A DNA stretch of 64,000 nt from CAZHFA01 sp964534945 (GCA_964534945.1 CAZHSB010000002.1:22567-86566), one strand, 5' to 3'; shown: positions 8,547-18,420, counted from the stretch's first letter. Numbers and translations are program-made. The notes: generated from the sequence alone by a model not told the origin.

Positions 8547-11500
8547 CTAGCTAATACGCAAGATTGCCTTTGAAATAATTTTTATAAAATCATCTATTTG
8601 ATCATGTGCTGTATTTAATCCATGAGTAATTATCAAATTTTGATTTTGGGAAAAACGATATTTTTTAGGATTTTTTTCTACTAAAGAAATAATATTTTTT
8701 ACATCAATATTAGCCTTTGGTGAAAACCCTACAATTACAGTTTCATTCCTAATATCAATATTTACTATTCCAATTGTCTTTAACCAACTTCTAAACTCCA
8801 TTATTTTTAATAAATTTTGTGTTTCTTCTGGAATAGGTCCAAACCTATCTTCTATCTCAAAAGCTAGCTTACCTAAATCATCTTTTGATTTTATTGCGGA
8901 GATCCTTTGATATAAAATAAGACGCTCCGCAATATCTGGTAAATAATAATCTGGTATAAAAGCAGGAAAAGGTGTCTTTATTTCTGGTTCTACAATTTCT
9001 TCTATATCAAGCTCCTCCCCTGAAAGCTCAGATACTGCTTCTTGCAAAATTTTTGCATAAAGCTCAAATCCAACTTGAACGACATTGCCTGACTGCTCTT
9101 TTCCTAAAAGATTTCCTGCGCCTCTTATTTCAAGATCTCGCATGGATAAATTAAAACCAAGACCTAAATCATCTAATGATTGAATTACATTTAATCTTTG
9201 CTTTGCTGTTGCCGTGATTTTTTTAATTTCTGGAATTACAAAATATGCATATGCCTGCCTACTACTTCTTCCTACTCTTCCTCTTAATTGATAAAGCTGT
9301 GCAAGTCCAAAAGTATCTGCCCTATCAATTATCATAGTATTGGCGTTTGGTAAGTCCAATCCGTTTTCTACGATTGTTGTGCTTACTAATACATCAAATT
9401 CATGATCAAAAAATTTTTTAGTAATATCTTCTAATTTTCTTTCTGACATTTGACCATGCGCATATTCAAACCTTGCTTCTGGAACTAATAATTTTAATCT
9501 CTCTGTTAGACCAATGATTGATTGCACTCGGTTATGCACAAAGAAGACTTGTCCTCCTCTTGAAATCTCCCTTAAAATTGCATCTCTTATCGTACTTTCT
9601 TTAAAAGTACTAACATAAGTTCTAATCATTTGCCTATTACATGGTGGCGTCGCGATAACACTTATATCTCTAATATTCAACATTGCCATATTTAAAGTTC
9701 TTGGAATTGGCGTTGCTGTTAATGTTAAAACATCAACATTTCGTTTCATTTGCTTTATTTTTTCTTTTTGCTTTACTCCAAATCTATGTTCTTCATCTAT
9801 AATCAATAAACCTAAATCTTTAAAAACAACATCTTTTTGTAAAAGCCTATGCGTTCCAATGATAATATCGATTGCACCTTCTTTTAAATCATTTAATGTT
9901 TTTTTATTTTGCACAGATGTATAGAATCTACTTATAGCACCTATTTTAACGTTATAATCTGTAAATCGTTTTAAAAATGTGTCTCTATGTTGTTCTACAA
10001 GAATCGTCGTGGGGACTAAGATAGCCACTTGCTTTAAATGAGATACACATTTAAAAGCAGCTCTTAATGCGACTTCTGTTTTTCCGAAACCAACATCCCC
10101 ACAAATCAGCCTATCCATTGGCTTTGGTTTTGCCATATCATTTAAAGTATCATAAATTGCTTTTGACTGATCTTCGGTTTCTTTATAGCCAAAACCATCT
10201 GCGAACCTATCGTCTTCTAAATTATATTCTTCAAATCTCCATCCTCTTGCAACTTCCCTATCCTTATATAATCTTATTAAATCTCCTGCCAAAGCAAGAA
10301 CCGAGGATTTTATTTTAGCTTTTGTTTGAACCCATCTCTTTGAGCTAAGTTTATCTAATTTTGGGACAGATCCTTCTACTGCTACGAACTTTTCAAGCTT
10401 TTTTATACTTGTTACAGGTAAATATAATTTTGAATCTAAATAATCTATTTGAATAAAATCTGATTCTTCCCCTTGTATCCTTACATGTTGTAACCCCTTA
10501 TAAACCCCTATTCCATAATCTTGATGCACAACATAATCATTAAGACTTAATTGTGCCAATGACCCCATAAGCTTTTTTAAATTAAATGATTTGTTAGAAG
10601 TCGCTGTAAAAGTTCTATCCCCAAAGATTTCACTTTCAGAAATAAAAATTACAGATTCATCTATAAGTTGCACTCCTTCAGTTAATGAAGATTTTATGAC
10701 GACAACAGGGAATCTTCTTTTTGATTTTATCCATTTTGTGGGGGTAAGTTCAAATTCTCTTATATCTATATCAAAATCTAATAAAATTTTTTTTAATCTT
10801 CTTATTCTTGAATCTGTTTCTATGGCAAAGCAAATTGAAAAATCTTTATTACGAACCTTTTCTATAAATCTTTTTAATCCCAAATAATTTCCAGAAGATT
10901 CTAGTGATTTTTTTATTTCTAATTTTAACTCTGTATTTTGAAAAGTTTTAATCAAACGACTATTTTCGTTTTCTCCTTCAAAAATCAGATTATCAAAAAA
11001 TATTTTTTGATAATTTTCTAAAGATTTTAAAACCTCACTATTTGATAGATATACACACTCTCTTTTTGGAACTAAATTTCCCTCTTCTATCAGCCTTTCT
11101 TCTCTTTCTAAAATTATTTCTTGATTTTTATCTAATGAATTTTCAAACGCTATATTATCTACAATAAAAAATTTTTCATCATTTTTAAAATAAGAAAAAA
11201 CAGGCTCTAACTCTTCATATATTCCTTGGATAAGTTCAAGTCCAGGGATTTGTACTCTATTTTTTAATGCTTCCTCATAATGACGAATTTTATTTATTGG
11301 AATTCCCAACTCATTTGCACGATGAAAAATTCCTTTTATAGCCTTATCTAACATTTCCGCCTCAGGAAAGAAAAATTCTTTCGTTGGCAAAACATTAAAA
11401 GACTTAAGCTCAGAAACTGTCATTTGGGTTTCAGTATCAAAAATTTTTATTTTTTCTAATTTATTCTCTAAAAATAATAGCCTAATACCATTTTGCAAAT

Positions 11501-11996
11501 TTGCTGGGAAAAAATCGATAACATTTCCTCTTATCGCAAAATCAGAATTTTTTTCTACTAAAGAAACTTTATTAAATCCAAGTTTAATAAAGTTTTCCAT
11601 AAGATCATTTTTATCATACAAAGCATCGACGGTTAAATTAAAGGCACTTTTTTTTACTTTTTCAAAATCCAATACTTTTTGCATCAGACATTTTGGAGTC
11701 GTAATTAAAATATGCCCTTTTGAATTTTCTATTTCGTTTAAGATAGAAATCCTTTTTGCAGAAATATGATTTTGTGGAGAAACTTCTTCAAAATATAAAG
11801 TATCCCATTCGGGTAAAAAAAGAATTTTAGTTGAAGGACAAAAAAATTCTAAATCAATAAAAAGTCTTTCAGCCACTCCCTTATCTTTGCAAAGAATTGT
11901 TATTTTTTTAAAATCTTTACAAATAGAACTTATCTGATAAGGAATACCTGCTCCTTGTAGCCCATAATAATGTTCTGGAATATCGATGAAAGGCAT
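8547..11996 (-). CDS. mfd: Transcription-repair coupling factor Mfd
   Basis: Mfd is a DNA translocase that removes RNA polymerase stalled at lesions and recruits UvrA to start excision repair. About 1149 residues is normal. The UvrB-like N-terminal module is visible (ITILCKDKGVAERL, VLPTKEFFFPEAE). The RNA-polymerase-interacting domain is at about 465-530 (LNDYVVHQDYGIGVYKGLQ). Helicase motifs include Walker A in GDVGFGKTEVALRAA (about 635) and the DEEH box in IIDEEHRFGV (about 732). The TRG-like region (QLRGRVGRSSRQAYAYFV) and the C-terminal TRCF domain (FGPIPEETQNLL) follow. I use the ATG at 11996; a TTG at 12017 would overlap the upstream gene. The stop of the UvrA-like gene lies 2 bases upstream, so coupling is likely. 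Confidence 0.96.
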   Translation of the reverse strand: MPFIDIPEHYYGLQGAGIPYQISSICKDFKKITILCKDKGVAERLFIDLEFFCPSTKILFLPEWDTLYFEEVSPQNHISAKRISILNEIENSKGHILITTPKCLMQKVLDFEKVKKSAFNLTVDALYDKNDLMENFIKLGFNKVSLVEKNSDFAIRGNVIDFFPANLQNGIRLLFLENKLEKIKIFDTETQMTVSELKSFNVLPTKEFFFPEAEMLDKAIKGIFHRANELGIPINKIRHYEEALKNRVQIPGLELIQGIYEELEPVFSYFKNDEKFFIVDNIAFENSLDKNQEIILEREERLIEEGNLVPKRECVYLSNSEVLKSLENYQKIFFDNLIFEGENENSRLIKTFQNTELKLEIKKSLESSGNYLGLKRFIEKVRNKDFSICFAIETDSRIRRLKKILLDFDIDIREFELTPTKWIKSKRRFPVVVIKSSLTEGVQLIDESVIFISESEIFGDRTFTATSNKSFNLKKLMGSLAQLSLNDYVVHQDYGIGVYKGLQHVRIQGEESDFIQIDYLDSKLYLPVTSIKKLEKFVAVEGSVPKLDKLSSKRWVQTKAKIKSSVLALAGDLIRLYKDREVARGWRFEEYNLEDDRFADGFGYKETEDQSKAIYDTLNDMAKPKPMDRLICGDVGFGKTEVALRAAFKCVSHLKQVAILVPTTILVEQHRDTFLKRFTDYNVKIGAISRFYTSVQNKKTLNDLKEGAIDIIIGTHRLLQKDVVFKDLGLLIIDEEHRFGVKQKEKIKQMKRNVDVLTLTATPIPRTLNMAMLNIRDISVIATPPCNRQMIRTYVSTFKESTIRDAILREISRGGQVFFVHNRVQSIIGLTERLKLLVPEARFEYAHGQMSERKLEDITKKFFDHEFDVLVSTTIVENGLDLPNANTMIIDRADTFGLAQLYQLRGRVGRSSRQAYAYFVIPEIKKITATAKQRLNVIQSLDDLGLGFNLSMRDLEIRGAGNLLGKEQSGNVVQVGFELYAKILQEAVSELSGEELDIEEIVEPEIKTPFPAFIPDYYLPDIAERLILYQRISAIKSKDDLGKLAFEIEDRFGPIPEETQNLLKIMEFRSWLKTIGIVNIDIRNETVIVGFSPKANIDVKNIISLVEKNPKKYRFSQNQNLIITHGLNTAHDQIDDFIKIISKAILRIS

Positions 11997-11998
11997 TT

Positions 11999-13510
11999 TT
12001 AGTATATTCTTCCCCAATTTAGTATAGTTATCTTAGAAATGGGATCTAATAAAAAATCATTTTCCATTTTCATGTCACATAATTTTTTTAAAACCACATT
12101 TACTTTAGAAAATCCTAAGAATAAATCATATAGTGTTGCAATATTTGTATTCATTATTTGATGAAAATTTAAATCAAACATTTTAAATTTTAAAAACTGT
12201 TCTCCTTTTATTTCTCCATTTAAAAAAGAATTATATTTCTCTTTTGAAAAATCGGATAATTTAATATTTGAAATTTTAACATCATATGATAATAGAAAAA
12301 TCTCAACTATTTTCCTATACAAGTTATCAATATCAGCCAAAAATTTTAACCCTTTTAATTCAATATAAGATTTTATATTAAAAAAATCTTTATTTTCTAC
12401 GAAATCGGCACCCTCCAAGCTATTTCTTTTTGATAAGATTATAAATTTATCAAAATTTATTCTTAATTTACTAACGAAATCTTCTCTTTCTTTAAAATTT
12501 AATTCATCACTAATATCTTTTATCACTAATATCTTTTTGGCAGGCAACGTTTCAGAAATAAGAGAAAGAAAAATTTTTATATAATTTATGAAAGATAATT
12601 CTTTTATATCGACATAGGCCTTAAGATCTCCAAGGTCACATTGAACCAAAAATTCCAATCTTTTAATAACCCCTGATAAAATTTCTGTATCTTGTTTTAC
12701 ACTTTTTAAATTTGTCAAAATATCATTTAAAGAAAATTTTAAAAAATCATCATAGAAAACACCATTATATTTATAATCAACGTTTTTATCTTCTAAAGAA
12801 GACTCCGTAAATACCGAAAAACATTTAGGACAAATAAAAGAAGATTCTTTTTTATACCCTTTTAAATCAATTATACTTTTTACTTTTTCTTTATCACTTT
12901 CAAGAACAAAGATTTTTACATCACACCTATCTAGTTTACTCAAACTATCTAAAAATTCATTTACTTTAATTTTATTATCTGAAAATTTTATCGTCTTATA
13001 AATTGCAAAATCAGTTGATGAAAATTTAAAATTTTTAATATCAAAAATTTGACTCTTAGAAATAATTTTATTAATTCCAAATTTTTCTAATTCTTCACTA
13101 GTTAACTTCTCTATTTTAAAAGCCATAAGCAAAAAAGGATTTTCATTTTTGAACATATCTTTCAAAAAATCATATGTCAATTTTTTAAATTCTGTATTAC
13201 ACCTTTTACAAAAGAATGCAGAGTGTTTTTTATAAACATATTGTATGATTTTCTTTATTTTTAGAAATTCTATAAGAGATGCATTCGTGTCACTTGAAAG
13301 TAACGAATAATTGTCAAACAATACAAAATTCTCGTCATCAAAATTATCAATAAGATCTTGATGCCTTACAAAATCACTTGTTTTTTCTTTTAATGAGATA
13401 AAATCAAGTAAGAACTTTGGAAAATTTTTACCTTTTTCACCACATTCTTTAGAGTTTACAATCTTTTGCTGTGTTGTTTCTGTATAAAAAATATTATAAT
13501 CCTTAAGCAT
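11999..13510 (-). CDS. Divergent UvrA-like protein lacking ATPase motifs (pseudo-ATPase)
   Basis: This 503-residue protein looks like a degenerate UvrA. The order of recognisable segments follows UvrA. One segment corresponds to the stretch before the first Cys pair (NASLIEFLKIKKIIQYVYKK, then FFCKRC, about 98-103). Next comes a region resembling the UvrB-binding part (LEKFGINKIISKSQIFDI). A second pair FICPKC (about 226-229) follows, then IKRLEFLVQCDLGDLKAY, which matches UvrA's ERLKFLVNVGLNYLTL. Where UvrA has LSGGEAQR and the Walker B YVLDEPS, this protein has SFINYIKIFLSL and KKILVIKDISDEL. Neither Walker A loop (GxxGxGKS) is present. The C-terminal half resembles the end of UvrA's second half and stops before the second signature. 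It sits 2 bases before mfd. The homology is an eye alignment from memory and needs profile confirmation. It is less likely to be decaying, because the 1.5-kb frame is intact. Confidence 0.6.
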   Translation of the reverse strand: MLKDYNIFYTETTQQKIVNSKECGEKGKNFPKFLLDFISLKEKTSDFVRHQDLIDNFDDENFVLFDNYSLLSSDTNASLIEFLKIKKIIQYVYKKHSAFFCKRCNTEFKKLTYDFLKDMFKNENPFLLMAFKIEKLTSEELEKFGINKIISKSQIFDIKNFKFSSTDFAIYKTIKFSDNKIKVNEFLDSLSKLDRCDVKIFVLESDKEKVKSIIDLKGYKKESSFICPKCFSVFTESSLEDKNVDYKYNGVFYDDFLKFSLNDILTNLKSVKQDTEILSGVIKRLEFLVQCDLGDLKAYVDIKELSFINYIKIFLSLISETLPAKKILVIKDISDELNFKEREDFVSKLRINFDKFIILSKRNSLEGADFVENKDFFNIKSYIELKGLKFLADIDNLYRKIVEIFLLSYDVKISNIKLSDFSKEKYNSFLNGEIKGEQFLKFKMFDLNFHQIMNTNIATLYDLFLGFSKVNVVLKKLCDMKMENDFLLDPISKITILNWGRIY

Positions 13511-13556
13511 ACTGCTAATTTTAAAGTAATTTTACAAATATTAACACATTTTATTT

Positions 13557-14915
13557 ATGAAAATGGAAAATAAAAATTTTAAAGCATTTCATTTTAAAAA
13601 ATATGATTTTAACAAAGAAACTCTAACTTTGAATTTATTTTATAGCATAGATGATAAAATTGAGTTTAAAGAAGCCTTAAAGTTCAACAATTTAATAAAT
13701 TTTTCAAATATTAATGAAAAGATATTAAATGTCATTTTAAAGAATGTTCATTTGGCATTTGGAATAAGTTACTACAAAACTTTTTGTCCTCTCAAAATGA
13801 TAATTGAAACCGAAAGCCTAACAAAAAATGAAAGTATTTTTTGGAATGAATTTTATACAAATGGACTCGGAGAATTTTTCTTTAAAAATAAGATTTCACC
13901 TATAGGGCTTATCAATTTCCCATATGATGAAGAAAAAATGCCTACAAATTTTAATATAAATCTTAAAAATCAATCTTTATTACCAATTGGTGGCGGAAAA
14001 GATTCTATATTAAGTGCAAATATTTTAAAAAATTTAAGTATTGATATTACAGCTTTTTCACTAAACACCCATCCCCTTATCGAAGAAGGAATAAAAATTT
14101 TAGGATTAGATAGGATTTTTGTCACAAGAACGCTATCTGAAAATATTTTTACATTAAATAAAGAAGGCGCATTAAATGGTCATGTTCCCATTACTGGTTG
14201 CATATCATTCTTGCTTATTTTAACTGCATATCTTTATAACTATAGCGATATAATTTTATCTTTAGAACATAGCGCCAGTGAGGAACAAGCTTATATCGGG
14301 AATTTTAAAGTTAATCACCAATATTCAAAGTCATTAGATTTTGAAAAGATGTTTACAAAACACATTGCGGAAAACATTTCTCCTAATTTTAATTTTTATA
14401 GTCTTTTAAGGCCATTTAATGAATTGAAAATAGCATCTCTTTTTGCAAATTCAAAAATAGACTGTAAAAAGCACTTTATATCTTTTAGTAGTTGTAATAA
14501 GAATTTTAAGATAAAAGATCCTTTGAAAGAACGCTGGTGCACATCTTGTCCAAAATGTGCATTTGTATTTTTATTATTTGCCCCATTTTTAAATGATAAA
14601 ACATTATTATCAATCTTTGGAAAAAATTTTTTGGCTATAAATGAACTAAAAGATACTTATTTAGAACTTTTAGGATTAACAGAGAATCGTCCTTTTGAAT
14701 GTGTAGGATCATTAGAAGAAACTCTTTCTGCATTTTATTTATTACATAAACAAAAAAGATTTTTAGATACTGCTCCAATGATAGAATTTGAAAAGAAAAT
14801 TTTAAAAATTAAAGGCGACAAAATTTTAGAAACATTAACAAATAAAGTTTTATCTTTTCAAGATGATCACTGCATAAAAAATGAAAAAATTATAAATTTA
14901 CTAAAGACTTTATAA
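13557..14915 (+). CDS. murL: MurL: UDP-MurNAc-L-Ala-L-Glu epimerase
   Basis: MurL, described from Xanthomonas, inverts the terminal L-Glu of UDP-MurNAc-L-Ala-L-Glu to D-Glu, using ATP. The sequence carries the adenylating P-loop-like motif PIGGGKDSILS (about 143-153) and the cysteine-rich motif CTSCPKCAFVFLL (about 328-340). HSASEEQAYIGNFKVNHQYSKS is another family-like block. The length of 452 fits. It is followed 24 bases downstream by a MurD-type ligase, matching the known murD2-murL pairing, which strengthens the assignment. It is divergent from the UvrA-like gene with 46 bases between starts. The pathway predicts that its partner ligase uses L-Glu. Confidence 0.85.
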   Translation: MKMENKNFKAFHFKKYDFNKETLTLNLFYSIDDKIEFKEALKFNNLINFSNINEKILNVILKNVHLAFGISYYKTFCPLKMIIETESLTKNESIFWNEFYTNGLGEFFFKNKISPIGLINFPYDEEKMPTNFNINLKNQSLLPIGGGKDSILSANILKNLSIDITAFSLNTHPLIEEGIKILGLDRIFVTRTLSENIFTLNKEGALNGHVPITGCISFLLILTAYLYNYSDIILSLEHSASEEQAYIGNFKVNHQYSKSLDFEKMFTKHIAENISPNFNFYSLLRPFNELKIASLFANSKIDCKKHFISFSSCNKNFKIKDPLKERWCTSCPKCAFVFLLFAPFLNDKTLLSIFGKNFLAINELKDTYLELLGLTENRPFECVGSLEETLSAFYLLHKQKRFLDTAPMIEFEKKILKIKGDKILETLTNKVLSFQDDHCIKNEKIINLLKTL

Positions 14916-14939
14916 AAATAGCTTAAGGAATGGCAAAAT

Positions 14940-16127
14940 ATGGATAATTTAAAATATGTTATTTTAGGATTAGGCATCGAGGGGCAAGCAACTTTAAGAT
15001 TTTTATTAAAAAAAAATATTGATGCAAAAAACATCTTTCTGGCAGATAAGAACGAAAAATCATTAGAATCCCCTGAAATATTCAAGTTTTTAACAAAGCT
15101 TCCTAAAGAAAATTTGTTTATAGGAGAAAATTATTTAGACTCTCTAGATTATTGCGATGTAGTAGTAAAATCTTCTGGGGTTTGCATAAACAAAACACCT
15201 AAATTATCTAACTATTTAGAATCAAAAAAAATAAGGCTTAGCTCTAATACAGATTTATTTTTCGAAAATAAGAAAGGAAAAGTAATAGGAATTACAGGCT
15301 CAAAAGGAAAAAGCACGACGACAACATTAACTTATGAAATTTTTAAAAATGCAAAGTTTAAGGCATCTCTTGTTGGAAACATTGGAAACCCCTCAACTGA
15401 TGCATTAGAAAATGATTCTACTGATACTTTTTATATTTTTGAGATGTCTAGTTATCAACTTGAAAATTTTAATCATTTTTTAGACGCAGGAATTTTCACA
15501 AGCTTTTTCCCTGAACACTTAGATTATCATTTATCATTAGAAAATTATTTAAATGCAAAATTAAATCTTGTAACACATATAAAAGACGACGGACTCCTTA
15601 TCTATAATAAAATATTAGAAAATATTTACCCAAGCGTTTTGTCATTAAAGTGCAAAAAAGATGTATCTTTTGATGAACATAATAAAGTTGAGGGGCATTA
15701 CATCTATATTAACGATAAAGAATTCATTGATACAGATACATTAAAATTAATTGGAAAGCATAATTTTCAAAATGCNNNNNNNNNNNNNNNNNNNNNNNNN
15801 NNNNNNNNNNNNNNNNNNNNNNNNNNNNNNNNNNNNNNNNNNNNNNNNNNNNNNNNNNNNNNNNNNNNNNNNNNNTTTTTAAAAGATAGTGGCATAAGAA
15901 TTTTAGAAGAAATGAAAGTTTTTTATGAACAAAAAAAAGAAGAATTACCTAAATTTAAAATTTTTGATTCTATGGAGGGTGTCGTTCCCTTTTGCGTAAA
16001 AGATCAACCCAAAAACACGATTTGTCTTTTATCTTGCGCCTCTCCAAGCTATAGCATTTTCAAAAATTATATAGAAAAAGGGACTCTTTTTAAGGAAGCT
16101 ATTCAAAAACTTTCTCTAGAAATTTAA
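14940..16127 (+). CDS. murD2: MurD-type ligase, probably MurD2 (L-Glu-adding); interrupted by an assembly gap
   Basis: The protein is a UDP-N-acetylmuramoyl-L-alanine:glutamate ligase. The N-terminus has a nucleotide-sugar-binding Rossmann start (ILGLGIEGQATLRFL). The ATP loop is GITGSKGKSTTTTLTYE (about 118). EMSSYQLENF and the DYHLSLENYLNAK segment are typical of MurD. The end, LLSCASPSYSIFKNYIEKG, matches the MurD C-terminal domain. A run of 100 N interrupts the gene at 15776-15875. About 279 residues precede it and about 84 follow, so a normal MurD of around 440-460 residues would need more sequence than the nominal gap. The reading frame across it is therefore not proven. Pairing with murL argues that the substrate is L-Glu (MurD2). 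The 3' end overlaps the convergent pilus ATPase gene by 12 bases. Confidence 0.85.
   Translation: MDNLKYVILGLGIEGQATLRFLLKKNIDAKNIFLADKNEKSLESPEIFKFLTKLPKENLFIGENYLDSLDYCDVVVKSSGVCINKTPKLSNYLESKKIRLSSNTDLFFENKKGKVIGITGSKGKSTTTTLTYEIFKNAKFKASLVGNIGNPSTDALENDSTDTFYIFEMSSYQLENFNHFLDAGIFTSFFPEHLDYHLSLENYLNAKLNLVTHIKDDGLLIYNKILENIYPSVLSLKCKKDVSFDEHNKVEGHYIYINDKEFIDTDTLKLIGKHNFQNXXXXXXXXXXXXXXXXXXXXXXXXXXXXXXXXXXFLKDSGIRILEEMKVFYEQKKEELPKFKIFDSMEGVVPFCVKDQPKNTICLLSCASPSYSIFKNYIEKGTLFKEAIQKLSLEI
15776..15875. other. Assembly gap (100 N) inside murD2
   Basis: Exactly 100 N, the conventional placeholder for a gap of unknown size. It removes part of the MurD central and C-terminal domains. Confidence 0.99.
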
Positions 16128-17219
16128 TCTTAAATTTTCAGAAGATATTGATGTACTATCTTCTTCTAATTTTATCTTTAATCGTAAATTATTTTCGCTA
16201 TCCGCATTTTTAAGCGCTGTTTCAAAAGAAATTTTTCCATTTTTATATAAATCATATAATGAGTCATCAAAAGTTTTCATTCCAATTGATGAACCTTTTT
16301 CAATAGCCTCTTTTAATGATGAAATTTCTCCTTTAAAAATCAAATCTTTTACTCTCGGACTATCAAGTAGAATTTCAAAAGCTACAATTCTTTTTCCGTC
16401 TATTGTTGGAACTAAACGCTGGCTTATTACACTCTTTAAATTTAAACTTAAATCCATATAAACTTGTGCTTGTTTTTGAGAAGGGAAAAAGTTTACTATT
16501 CTCTCTATCGCTTGATTTGCATTATTACTATGAAGCGTGGCTAAACAAAGATGTCCAGTTTCAGAAAAATGAATCGCAGAAGCCATTGTTTCTTCATCTC
16601 TGATTTCTCCTATCAATACTACATCAGGAGCTTGCCTTAAGGCATTTTTTAAAGCTGTTTGGTAATCCTTAGTATCCATTCCAACTTCTCTTTGAGATAT
16701 AACTGATTTTTTATGTTCATGCACAAATTCAATTGGATCTTCTATCGATAAGATATGCCCCGCTTCTGTAGAATTCCTATAATCTATCATACTAGCTAAC
16801 GTAGTAGATTTTCCCGAACCTGTAGCCCCAACTACCAACACCAAACCTCTTTTCGCACTAACTATATCTTTTAAAATGTTTGGCAAATTAAGCTCTTCAA
16901 TTGTTGGAATCTTTGATTTTATATGGCGAATTACCATACCAACAACATTTTTTTGCCTAAAAATATTTACTCTAAATCTTCCAAGGTTTTGATAACTTAA
17001 TGCTAAATTTTGTTCGTTGTATTCTTCAAACTGGGCTTGCTCTTTTTCAGTCATTACACTTTTTGCTAAATTTTCTGCATCTTCTGCCAAAAGTTTTTCT
17101 TCTCCAATAGATTGAAGAACCCCCTCGACTCTAATCATTGGCTCACTATCTACACTAATATACAAATCAGATGCATTTTTTTGAACCATCAATTTTAGCA
17201 ATGCCGAAATATCAACCAT
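16116..17219 (-). CDS. pilU: PilT-family pilus retraction ATPase, second paralog (PilU-like)
   Basis: This is a hexameric GspE-superfamily ATPase that powers retraction of type IV pili. The PAS-like N-terminal domain starts ISALLKLMVQKNASDLYISV. Walker A is GATGSGKSTTLASM (about 129-142). The Asp-box/Walker B region is DVVLIGEIRDEETM, and the His box is TGHLCLATLHSNNANQ. The length is 367. It ends in a 40-residue tail rich in Ser, Glu and Lys that its neighbour lacks. It is 15 bases downstream of the pilT paralog on the same strand, the usual pilT-pilU arrangement. The name pilU rests on order and paralogy, not on a functional motif. Confidence 0.85.
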   Translation of the reverse strand: MVDISALLKLMVQKNASDLYISVDSEPMIRVEGVLQSIGEEKLLAEDAENLAKSVMTEKEQAQFEEYNEQNLALSYQNLGRFRVNIFRQKNVVGMVIRHIKSKIPTIEELNLPNILKDIVSAKRGLVLVVGATGSGKSTTLASMIDYRNSTEAGHILSIEDPIEFVHEHKKSVISQREVGMDTKDYQTALKNALRQAPDVVLIGEIRDEETMASAIHFSETGHLCLATLHSNNANQAIERIVNFFPSQKQAQVYMDLSLNLKSVISQRLVPTIDGKRIVAFEILLDSPRVKDLIFKGEISSLKEAIEKGSSIGMKTFDDSLYDLYKNGKISFETALKNADSENNLRLKIKLEEDSTSISSENLRLNF

Positions 17220-17234
17220 AATAATAAAACCTTT

Positions 17235-18272
17235 TTAAAACATAGCTTGCGGATTTTCCGCTTTTTCTAAAGCGACATCCTTTTCAATAAGCCCTTTCTC
17301 AACTAATGTTTTTAAATGCATATCTAATGTCTGCATTCCAACACCTTGAGATGTTTGCATTGTACTTGGAATTTGATGAATCTTTCCCTCTCTAATTAAA
17401 TTTTTTACTGCTGTCGTTCCAAGCAAAATTTCTAATGCTGCGATACGTCCGCCTCCAACTTTTTTACATAATGTTTGCGTAATAATTGCTTGTATTGATT
17501 CTGCAAACATTGCTCGAACTTGCCCTTGTTGAGACGCAGGAAAAACATCAATAACCCTATCTACAGTTTTTGGAGCGCTTGATGTATGTAATGTCCCAAA
17601 AACCAAATGTCCTGTTTCTGCGGCAGTAAGCGCAAGCTGTATCGTTTCTAAATCTCTCATTTCACCTACTAAAATATAATCAGGATCCTCTCTTAAAGCC
17701 GCACGCAAAGCATTTGAAAAAGATTTTGTATGTGCGCCAACTTCTCTTTGATTGACTAAACATTTTTTTGATTTATGAACAAACTCTACTGGATCCTCTA
17801 TCGTTAAGATGTGCCCCTCTCTTTCTTCATTTATCTGATTTATCATTGCAGCTAACGTTGTAGATTTTCCAGAACCTGTAGGACCTGTGACCAATATAAG
17901 TCCCCTTTCTTTTCTTATAACATTTGAAAAGATTCTTGGAAGCCCGAGCTCCTCCATTGTTAAAATTTTTGTAGGAATTTTTCTAAAAACTGCCCCCATT
18001 CCTCTTTGTTGACAAAACACATTGACCCTAAATCGTGCGACCTCCCCAAACTCAATTGAAAAATCCACATCATTTAATTCTTCAAAAATCTTTCGTTGGT
18101 AATCATTCATGATATCATAAATCATCTTCCTTGTTTCATCAGCGCTTAAGATATCACTACTTACACGCTTCATATCTCCTTGAACTCTAAGTATTGGCGT
18201 TTCGCCTGCGCTAATATGTAAATCAGAAGCATCTTGTTCGCAAGCAAATTGCAAAAGCGAAGATATATCCAT
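17235..18272 (-). CDS. pilT: Type IV pilus retraction ATPase PilT
   Basis: PilT drives pilus depolymerisation and twitching. The start DISSLLQFACEQDASDLHIS is typical. Walker A is GPTGSGKSTTLAAM (about 130-143), the Asp/Walker B box is YILVGEMRDLETIQLAL, and the His box is TGHLVFGTLHTSSAPKTVDR. AIITQTLCKK and the AIRLGE-like C-terminal region (AVKNLIREGKIHQIPS, then GMQTLDMHL) complete the family pattern. The length of 345 is normal. A strong ribosome site (AGAGGTGGAA) precedes the ATG. It is the first gene of a two-gene minus-strand operon. No pilin or assembly genes lie nearby. Confidence 0.95.
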   Translation of the reverse strand: MDISSLLQFACEQDASDLHISAGETPILRVQGDMKRVSSDILSADETRKMIYDIMNDYQRKIFEELNDVDFSIEFGEVARFRVNVFCQQRGMGAVFRKIPTKILTMEELGLPRIFSNVIRKERGLILVTGPTGSGKSTTLAAMINQINEEREGHILTIEDPVEFVHKSKKCLVNQREVGAHTKSFSNALRAALREDPDYILVGEMRDLETIQLALTAAETGHLVFGTLHTSSAPKTVDRVIDVFPASQQGQVRAMFAESIQAIITQTLCKKVGGGRIAALEILLGTTAVKNLIREGKIHQIPSTMQTSQGVGMQTLDMHLKTLVEKGLIEKDVALEKAENPQAMF

Positions 18273-18420
18273 AAAAATTCCACCTCTATAAATTTTAACT
18301 ACTTAATAACTACTCTAATTATCGGAAATTATTTTAAAAAAGTTGACAATTAATTAACTAACGAAAAATATTTAAAAACTTTATTTTTTTTATAAATATG
18401 ATACACTTACGAAATCTTAT

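Noticed and set aside
18343..18402. TTGACA and TATGAT as a promoter of tRNA-Trp
   Set aside because: They are about 50 bases apart, so they cannot form one promoter; each alone is not convincing.
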